Assembly (NCBI GenBank): GCA_002685895.1
Contig: NYYK01000099.1
Coordinates: 1-12,248, forward strand
Reading direction: 5' to 3'
DNA: 12,248 nt
From: Methanobacteriota archaeon
GTDB lineage: Archaea; Thermoplasmatota; Poseidoniia; Poseidoniales; Thalassarchaeaceae
Shown in pieces: positions 7,116-12,248 of the stretch (the stretch's first letter is position 1; each line of letters opens with the position of its first letter). The translations under genes and the position numbers were made by a program. Under the pieces are notes generated by a model that was not told where the DNA came from, searched no databases, and saw only the letters and a list, made by a program, of their open reading frames with translations.

Positions 7116-7514
7116 TTACGAGGCTGCCGACTTAAGATGATACCAGAGAATAGTTGCGTGTGACATTATCCCAAGTGCTAACATGACGTGAAGCATTCCT
7201 GACCAAGTCATTGATGACATCATGTAACCTAATCCAATTTGCACTAGGAACATCACGGGAAGACCAAAGGCCATTCCCTTTAGTTGAGATGAATCTGTTT
7301 TGGACCTGACAACCATGGCTACAATTGCAATTGACACAAGGAATGCGAATTCTCCACTATGCCCGTGACTACTTCCAAGATTCATATCTCCAATGGAATA
7401 ACCAAAGTTGGCAATTCCCGACGCACCTTGCCATAGCACTAACACAAGCAGAACAAGGGTGGCCTTGCTTGCCCAATCCAACATCTTTGCATCGGTTACT
7501 GATTCCTCAGACAT
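7116..7514 (-). CDS. Four-helix integral membrane protein with conserved-looking histidines, function unknown
   Basis: The frame is open to a TTG at 7544, but ATG 7514 (132 residues) is the better start. Four membrane helices are predicted at about 17-35, 54-70, 79-98 and 105-126. Histidines sit near helix ends or inside helices: His50 and His52 just before helix 2 (SSHGHSGEFAF), His109, His119 and His126 in helix 4. A small four-helix protein with paired His resembles half of a CtaA/COX15-type or cytochrome b561-like heme protein, or a DUF6220-type protein. Heme binding is inference. The gene follows the short-chain dehydrogenase on the same strand with a short gap and is probably co-transcribed with it. 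Its 3' end faces the HdrD-like gene 17 bases away. Confidence 0.7.
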   Translation of the reverse strand: MSEESVTDAKMLDWASKATLVLLVLVLWQGASGIANFGYSIGDMNLGSSHGHSGEFAFLVSIAIVAMVVRSKTDSSQLKGMAFGLPVMFLVQIGLGYMMSSMTWSGMLHVMLALGIMSHATILWYHLKSAAS

Positions 7515-7571
7515 GTTACTTGGCGATATGAGTCGGCTTTTCAACCATCGTAATCAAATGCTAGACAAAAG

Positions 7572-8465
7572 TCACCAAATATCTGACATATTAGTCATCT
7601 CTTCAGAAAGTGCCCACAACCTAGTAGCATCATCCATGTTCTTTGCTGCTTTTGCTAATTTGCCGGGCTTGCAATTGAAGAGATACTCCCCATTGTGTTG
7701 ACGGGCCGCATCAGAAGTTGCTAGCCAAACAATTGTTTCAGCGCCCTTAGTGGGGCTACGTTGCACTGGCCACGACACAGTCATCAGGAATCTACCAATT
7801 ATTCCGTTATTGCGTGAGAATCCTGTATTTACGAAGCCGGGGTGGATACAGTTTGCAGTTACAGATGTACCTTCCAATCTCTTAGCTAATTCCTTTGTGA
7901 AGAGAACGTTTGCCAATTTAGATTGACAATAGGAAGACCAACCATTTCTATTTCCTCGCTTCTCGAACTGCAAATCATGCCAGCCCATTTTACCTGGCCT
8001 GTGGGCTTCTGAAGCGGTAGAAATCACTCTTGATTCTGGTGTGGCAACGAGTTGGTCCTTCAACAGTGATGTGAGTAAGAAATAGGCGTTGTGATTGAGA
8101 GCCCATGTGCGCTCAAAACCATCGACAGTTGTGATCTTCTTGGTGAAAATTGCGCCAGCATTGTTGATTAATACGTCGAGCCTGTCAAATTGTTTCTTGA
8201 TGCGGTCTGCAAGAGCATGGATTTCTGCTTGTACTAAGAGGTCACATACCTCGCCATGTACTGGGCCACACCCCTCTATTGCCTTCATCTCGGAAATCAG
8301 GTTATCAACTCTTTCTTGACTCCGGCCAACAACAATCATCGTGGCACCAGTTGGTGCAATACCGTGGGCTGCCATCCTACCGATTCCACGTGTAGATCCA
8401 GTTAGAAGAACCACTTTTCCATTCATGTCGGAAATTGTGGAGGTACCCTTCAACCCCTTGACCAT
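7572..8465 (-). CDS. Short-chain dehydrogenase/reductase, retinol-dehydrogenase-like
   Basis: NAD(P)-dependent oxidoreductase of the classical SDR fold, 297 residues. The cofactor loop is TGSTRGIG (22-29), NNAG is at 101-104, and the structural Asn124 (NHN) is present. The catalytic set is Ser152 (in TASEAH), Tyr179 and Lys183 (YCQSK). The blocks SKLANVLFTKELAKRLEG and IHPGFVNTGFSR match the RDH11-14/WWOX-like branch rather than FabG. Arg48-Ser49 after beta-2 (VGRSQ) suggests NADP(H) preference. The substrate is unknown; retinal, lipid aldehydes or other carbonyls are all possible. Two starts are plausible: ATG 8465, or ATG 8426 (residue 14), which begins MNGKVVLLTG as many SDRs do. A weak TATAA-like element lies 25 bases before ATG 8465. 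The C-terminal extension (about 265-297) is helical and unassigned. Confidence 0.88.
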   Translation of the reverse strand: MVKGLKGTSTISDMNGKVVLLTGSTRGIGRMAAHGIAPTGATMIVVGRSQERVDNLISEMKAIEGCGPVHGEVCDLLVQAEIHALADRIKKQFDRLDVLINNAGAIFTKKITTVDGFERTWALNHNAYFLLTSLLKDQLVATPESRVISTASEAHRPGKMGWHDLQFEKRGNRNGWSSYCQSKLANVLFTKELAKRLEGTSVTANCIHPGFVNTGFSRNNGIIGRFLMTVSWPVQRSPTKGAETIVWLATSDAARQHNGEYLFNCKPGKLAKAAKNMDDATRLWALSEEMTNMSDIW

Positions 8466-8485
8466 GGCCTTGCCTTGCCGGATGG

Positions 8486-8495
8486 GGTTATTACC
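8486..8495. promoter_or_regulatory. Weak AT-rich element between divergent dehydrogenase and cysS
   Basis: GGTTATTACC contains TTATTA/TAATAA and is itself a palindrome (GGTTA/TTACC with a one-base shift). It is centred about 25 bases upstream of ATG 8465 on the minus strand and about 38 bases before the cysS ATG on the plus strand. It could act as TATA box for one or both genes, but it matches the consensus poorly. Confidence 0.25.
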
Positions 8496-8516
8496 ATGTG
8501 TGGAGAGCGGATGGGC

Positions 8517-8521
8517 GGAGG
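8517..8521 (+). promoter_or_regulatory. Shine-Dalgarno GGAGG before cysS
   Basis: GGAGG ends 7 bases before ATG 8529. It decides the start: upstream in-frame TTG (8475) and ATG codons (8496, 8511) would leave this site inside the reading frame, and the protein from 8529 begins MTLRVYDT as cysteinyl-tRNA synthetases usually do. Confidence 0.65.
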
Positions 8522-8528
8522 AGCCGCA

Positions 8529-10022
8529 ATGACACTACGGGTTTACGATACGCGCCGGCGTGAGAAGTCCGATTTTGTCACCATTGAGCCTGGCAAGGTT
8601 CGCATGTATGTTTGTGGCATCACACCATATTCTCCATCTCATCTAGGACACGCTCGTTGTTATGTCGCATTCGATATTGTACATCGCTGGCTGGAAGCCA
8701 AAGGTTACGATGTCACCTATGTACAGAATTTCACTGATGTTGATGACAAAATCATCAACCAAGCAAACGATGAAGGAATAGATTACGCTGAAGTTGCAGA
8801 AAGAAACATCGTTGACTACTACGCGGCCATGGACTCCCTAAATGTACTGCGTGCTGACCACTATCCACGAGTTACTGAGACGATAGATGGTATCATCTCA
8901 ATGATTGAAATTCTTCTTGAGAAAGAACACGCATACACTGGAGACGACGGTGTCTATTTTCACATAGAGTCGGCACCGGAAAAATATGGACTTTTGACCG
9001 GCCAGAATATCGAGGCTGTCCGAGCTGGCGCTGGTGGAAGAGTTGGTGGCACGGGAAGTGGAAAACGAGATCACAAGGACTTCGCCCTCTGGAAATTTGC
9101 AAAACCGGATGAGCCTCAATGGGAGAGCCCTTGGGGGGCAGGACGACCAGGGTGGCACATCGAGTGTAGTGCCATGAGTTTGCAGTATTTTGGAGAACAG
9201 TTCGACATTCACGGAGGTGGGGATGACCTAAGATTCCCTCACCACGAGGCCGAAATCTTCCAATCTGAATGTTGTACTGGAAAATCGCCTTTGGTCAACC
9301 ACTGGATGCATAACGGATTTGTCAATGTCGATGGTGAGAAGATGAGCAAGTCGCTTGGGAATTTCTGGACGATTTCCGATGCTTTGCAGAATTATGAGCC
9401 GCTCGTTCTGCGTCACGCACTGCTCAATGCACATTATCGCAACCCAATTGACTTGTCTGAACAATTCCTAGAAGATGGGGAGAGAAGTCAAGGCCGACTT
9501 GAGGATGCTTATCGAGAGGCATTGACTGCTTGGGGGGATGTTGCGCGTGATTCCTTGGTAACTTTACCTCGCCCACAACTTGGGGGTGACGGGCTTGCAC
9601 ACACTCTTGGGATGTTAGAGAAGTTAGGTGAAGAGTGTGCTGTGTCAATGGATGATGACTTCAACACGCGTGAGGCACTAGCCAAAATTACCGCTGCTAT
9701 CAGATTGATGAACAAGGCGTTTGGCTCTGATATTGACGCCAATGACCGCGGTGCACTAGGTTTCTACTGTGTTGAATGGCTAGAGGAATTCGGCGGGGCT
9801 GCACTCGGCCTGCTTCCAAGCAGAGAAGATGCCTTGGCTGAGCCGGAAGATGACCCTCGAAGAGTCGAACTTGAACCAGTTGTTGGCGAACTTCTCATCA
9901 AACGTGCTGCAGCAAGAGAGGCGAAAGATTGGGACGCAGCAGATGCGATTCGTGATGAATTGGCTGCTCTTGGAGTAACAGTACAGGATACTGCAGATGG
10001 ACCTGTTTGGGACATTAACTAG
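8529..10022 (+). CDS. cysS: Cysteinyl-tRNA synthetase
   Basis: Class I aminoacyl-tRNA synthetase that charges tRNA-Cys in the cytoplasm. It has 497 residues from ATG 8529, against about 460 for the E. coli enzyme. The zinc site that recognises cysteine is intact: Cys29 (MYVCG), Cys213 (HIECSAMS), His238 and Glu242 (FPHHEAE), at the same 25- and 29-residue spacings as in the E. coli enzyme. The ATP signature motifs are HLGH (38-41, form of HIGH) and KMSKS (271-275). The C-terminal third is the helical DALR-type anticodon-side domain followed by an Ala/Glu-rich tail (KRAAAREAKDWDAADAIRDEL) typical of the family. The upstream frame extension is rejected because a Shine-Dalgarno site precedes ATG 8529. 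The gene diverges from the dehydrogenase and its stop overlaps by 8 bases the convergent amidohydrolase gene. Confidence 0.97.
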   Translation: MTLRVYDTRRREKSDFVTIEPGKVRMYVCGITPYSPSHLGHARCYVAFDIVHRWLEAKGYDVTYVQNFTDVDDKIINQANDEGIDYAEVAERNIVDYYAAMDSLNVLRADHYPRVTETIDGIISMIEILLEKEHAYTGDDGVYFHIESAPEKYGLLTGQNIEAVRAGAGGRVGGTGSGKRDHKDFALWKFAKPDEPQWESPWGAGRPGWHIECSAMSLQYFGEQFDIHGGGDDLRFPHHEAEIFQSECCTGKSPLVNHWMHNGFVNVDGEKMSKSLGNFWTISDALQNYEPLVLRHALLNAHYRNPIDLSEQFLEDGERSQGRLEDAYREALTAWGDVARDSLVTLPRPQLGGDGLAHTLGMLEKLGEECAVSMDDDFNTREALAKITAAIRLMNKAFGSDIDANDRGALGFYCVEWLEEFGGAALGLLPSREDALAEPEDDPRRVELEPVVGELLIKRAAAREAKDWDAADAIRDELAALGVTVQDTADGPVWDIN

Positions 10023-12248
10023 ACGGGCGCAATACCATCCATACTGCAACGCCGCTTCCAAAGACGACTAACAAGGCGACAAAGACCATCACCCAGTATA
10101 CTGGAGATGATGGGTCGAGTAAGGATGACGCTAAACCGTCATCTTCAGAATTTTGCGAGCCGCCGCAGTCCATTTCAGTACAAACCCAAACTTCATCGGA
10201 ACAATAACAAGTATTGCATTCAACATTCTTGGTATCATCTTGAGTGCATTCTGATTCAACTAGCGGCTCATCATCATCATCATCATCAGGTGGTTGCACG
10301 GGGTCATCATCAGGTGGCGTGAAGGTTTCACTACGATTACCGTTAGCATCGAAGGCGACATCGTAGTACCTCGAATAGAGGTCGATTGTACCTTTACTAT
10401 TGAATGTCTGTGAGCGGTTTAGCACGTCGAAATAGCGGTCATCCCCGTAAGTGAAAACGGGGTCAAGTGGCACCGCACCAAGTGACGAGTGTGATTGATC
10501 CAACCAGTCATTGAATTCGCTCCATGTGTAACTCTCATGACCCCAATCATCGAACATCTCTTGACGGTCAAAACGCATTGCTTTGGTTAATTCTGACTCT
10601 AGAAATGAGAATGATTGGGAGCCGTCTTCTACACTATTATAAGTTATATCAACTGCTTTTTGGAATCCACTTCCATTGATGAGTTCGTAATCGTTGCCGT
10701 TCATAGCCTGCATCAAATCCACATCTCCAAAGACTGGCAAACCGCCTACTATTGAGAGTCGCACATCTGGGTCGATTGCCTCAATCAGTGTGCGATATGG
10801 GTCTTCAGCAATATTGTCAACAACTAGTAAATCAGCTGAAAGCCCATCTTGAATTCTACCAAGATGAGTATTCCAATGCATCGCATCTGCGGCATTGCTG
10901 GTCACCATTTGGGCTAATTCATAATCACTAAATTTACCATCCATTTTGTTCTGATTCCACCAATCCGCCATCTTCAACTCGTGAAGAGGGCTCTTTGCAC
11001 CAGATGGAGCCCAATCAGGCGCCAATGTGATTCTTACTCCTGCATCTTTGGCAAGGTCAGGTCGGGCAGTGTCGCCATAAAGCAACATATTGGACATTGG
11101 TGACCATACTAGAGTTGCATCAGCTGCTGCCATATCAGCAAACTGCGCTTCACGTAGGGGTACACCATGAATCAGAACCGTTTCTCGCAGAAGCAAGCCT
11201 TGATCCTTGAGAATCTGAAATTCATTGAGAGAAGACCCATCTACGCCTTCAGCAACATGAACAAACCAGCCGTCTAGTTCTCCAGATTCAGCATCTTCAA
11301 TGATATGTGAGCCATCATATTCAGGGTCGTAGGCCGCATCACAAACTGCACAAGTCTTGACATCATCATCACCGAAATTGTAGTGCTCAATGTTACGCGC
11401 AAGGATACTATCCCATGCATCACCACTGCTTGAGGGGCCACCTTGAATTGATGTAGTTCCGCCTACAATAGACTTGACCTCAGCATATTTCACTGCTTCA
11501 TCAGCAAGCCCCCACATATTGCCTTGTAACATGAATACCTTGGGCCAAGAAACTTGAGATTTGTAGGTTGGATTGTCCTTCCATTGGTAGCGATTTGTGT
11601 AAAATTGACCATTTTCAGGGGTATAATCCCAAAGTGGGAGATAGTTGTAATGGTAGTGATTGTGCATATCTATTAGGCCTGGGAAAATTGTACCATCTGT
11701 CTCATAGAACGGTACTCCGTCAAGATTCAGGTAAGAGGGATTGGGCCCGCTCCAGACATCAATAATCATTCCATCAGTAACCAAAATGTGCCCATCGTTC
11801 AGTACTCCCTGCTCAGAGGTCATGGTCGCTACTCTTCCGGCTAGCACATAGGAGCCGTCGTGGAGATGGTCGCGTGGAGTGTAACAGGAGCCTTGCCAAT
11901 GAGTTCCTTGAGGCCAACTTTCGTCGTTAGCCAAACCGGGAGTCAGGTCGCCAACCTTACCCCAAGCGCCACTCGATGAGCGGCCATACGATACGCCGTA
12001 ATCAGAATCAAGTTCAGGGAAGGAAAAACTGTCAATTTCAGTACCATACTGGTTGGAAAGATGTGCTGTGTCTCCATCAAAATATGAGAACTCAAGTCCG
12101 GTTATTGAGCGATAAAAGACTATTCTCTCGTCTGGTGAAAGATTAGTGTTCCAGCCGATGGCACAAGGTGGTGAGCCACCATTTGGGTCGTCATCCAGCC
12201 ACCACCCGCCTATGTTTACCTCCTGATCTGTCGGGTTCCACAATTCGA
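10015..12248 (-). CDS. Surface-anchored amidohydrolase: lamin-tail domain + amidohydrolase + pacifastin-like module + TM anchor (5' partial)
   Basis: The frame is open at the right edge (the codon before TTG 12243 is in-frame GAA), so the N-terminus is missing; numbering here counts TTG as 1. Residues 1-108 are the end of a lamin-tail domain (WNPTDQEVNIGGWWLDDDP; DERIVFYRS; LTPGLAN). Residues about 131-510 form a metal-dependent amidohydrolase of the deaminase/ATZ-TRZ type: His194-x-His196 (DMHNH), His329 and Glu332 (HVAE), His359 (IHG), Asp410 (LAPDW), plus GGTTSIQG at 261-268. All expected metal and acid/base positions are present, so it is probably active; the substrate is unknown. A linker rich in Pro-Asp (643-660) leads to a six-cysteine module (Cys666-Cys693), then one helix (about 716-737) and an Arg-Pro-Ser-Ser end, a C-terminal membrane anchor. 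The enzyme should therefore face outside. It converges on cysS. Confidence 0.87.
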   Translation of the reverse strand, partial: ELWNPTDQEVNIGGWWLDDDPNGGSPPCAIGWNTNLSPDERIVFYRSITGLEFSYFDGDTAHLSNQYGTEIDSFSFPELDSDYGVSYGRSSSGAWGKVGDLTPGLANDESWPQGTHWQGSCYTPRDHLHDGSYVLAGRVATMTSEQGVLNDGHILVTDGMIIDVWSGPNPSYLNLDGVPFYETDGTIFPGLIDMHNHYHYNYLPLWDYTPENGQFYTNRYQWKDNPTYKSQVSWPKVFMLQGNMWGLADEAVKYAEVKSIVGGTTSIQGGPSSSGDAWDSILARNIEHYNFGDDDVKTCAVCDAAYDPEYDGSHIIEDAESGELDGWFVHVAEGVDGSSLNEFQILKDQGLLLRETVLIHGVPLREAQFADMAAADATLVWSPMSNMLLYGDTARPDLAKDAGVRITLAPDWAPSGAKSPLHELKMADWWNQNKMDGKFSDYELAQMVTSNAADAMHWNTHLGRIQDGLSADLLVVDNIAEDPYRTLIEAIDPDVRLSIVGGLPVFGDVDLMQAMNGNDYELINGSGFQKAVDITYNSVEDGSQSFSFLESELTKAMRFDRQEMFDDWGHESYTWSEFNDWLDQSHSSLGAVPLDPVFTYGDDRYFDVLNRSQTFNSKGTIDLYSRYYDVAFDANGNRSETFTPPDDDPVQPPDDDDDDEPLVESECTQDDTKNVECNTCYCSDEVWVCTEMDCGGSQNSEDDGLASSLLDPSSPVYWVMVFVALLVVFGSGVAVWMVLRPSS
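10268..10288. repeat. TCA trinucleotide repeat (7 units) encoding the acidic linker
   Basis: Seven tandem TCA units on the plus strand encode the run of aspartates (residues about 653-658) on the minus strand. A shorter copy, TCATCATCAGGTGG, recurs just to the right at 10303-10316 and encodes the other PPDDD block. Such a run may vary in length by slippage, without breaking the frame. Confidence 0.7.

Noticed and set aside
8475..8528. N-terminal extension of cysteinyl-tRNA synthetase from TTG 8475
   Set aside because: It adds 18 residues absent from the family and would put the GGAGG ribosome-binding site inside the coding frame.
10107..10322. Plus-strand frame with a run of histidines
   Set aside because: It is the complement of the poly-aspartate linker of the amidohydrolase (TCA repeats). 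The minus-strand frame has clear domains and a membrane anchor; this one has none.
12241..12243. TTG at 12243 as the start of the amidohydrolase gene
   Set aside because: The codon before it is an open in-frame GAA and the protein begins in the middle of a lamin-tail domain, so the gene continues beyond the right edge.
1..12248. CRISPR array, defence island, transposon or phage genes
   Set aside because: No regularly spaced repeats, no transposase, integrase, nuclease or Cas-like motifs, and no terminal inverted repeats were found; the genes are mainly housekeeping and cell-surface genes.

Overview
The window looks like a chromosomal segment of a marine planktonic archaeon, most likely Marine Group II (Poseidoniales) or a close Thermoplasmatota relative. 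The evidence is an archaeal-type TATA-binding protein, an archaeal-style mevalonate kinase (isoprenoid lipid synthesis), a clean archaeal TATA box, and large secreted PKD/CARDB-like and lamin-tail surface proteins of the kind common in that group. The lineage is an inference; no rRNA or other marker is present. Nine protein genes fill the window. No tRNA, rRNA, CRISPR array, transposon or phage gene was seen, and no gene-free stretch exceeds about 110 bases.

Layout from left to right. Positions 1-2391 (minus) hold the first 797 codons of a large secreted, glycosylation-prone exoprotein that runs off the left edge. Next come two tandem, paralogous small membrane proteins (2464-3235, minus), then the TATA-binding protein (3312-3926, minus) with its own TATA box and two inverted repeats upstream, then mevalonate kinase (4007-4990, minus). 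A 110-base divergent gap separates this minus-strand block from a plus-strand gene for a fused membrane cytochrome b / Fe-S / CCG-domain oxidoreductase of the HdrD type (5101-7098). That gene converges, 17 bases apart, on a minus-strand pair: a four-helix His-rich membrane protein (7116-7514) and a short-chain dehydrogenase (7572-8465). The dehydrogenase diverges from cysteinyl-tRNA synthetase (8529-10022, plus). The synthetase overlaps by 8 bases the 3' end of a minus-strand, cell-surface-anchored amidohydrolase (10015-12248), whose 5' end lies beyond the right edge.

Functionally the centre is housekeeping (basal transcription, isoprenoid precursor synthesis, aminoacylation, membrane electron transfer), flanked on both sides by cell-surface proteins. 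No obvious multi-gene novel system (defence, secretion or biosynthetic island) is present. The least ordinary items are the exported amidohydrolase with a lamin-tail domain, a pacifastin-like six-cysteine module and a C-terminal membrane anchor; the roughly 20-residue insertion in the second half of the TATA-binding protein; the palindromic elements upstream of that gene; and the tandem pair of uncharacterised small membrane proteins.
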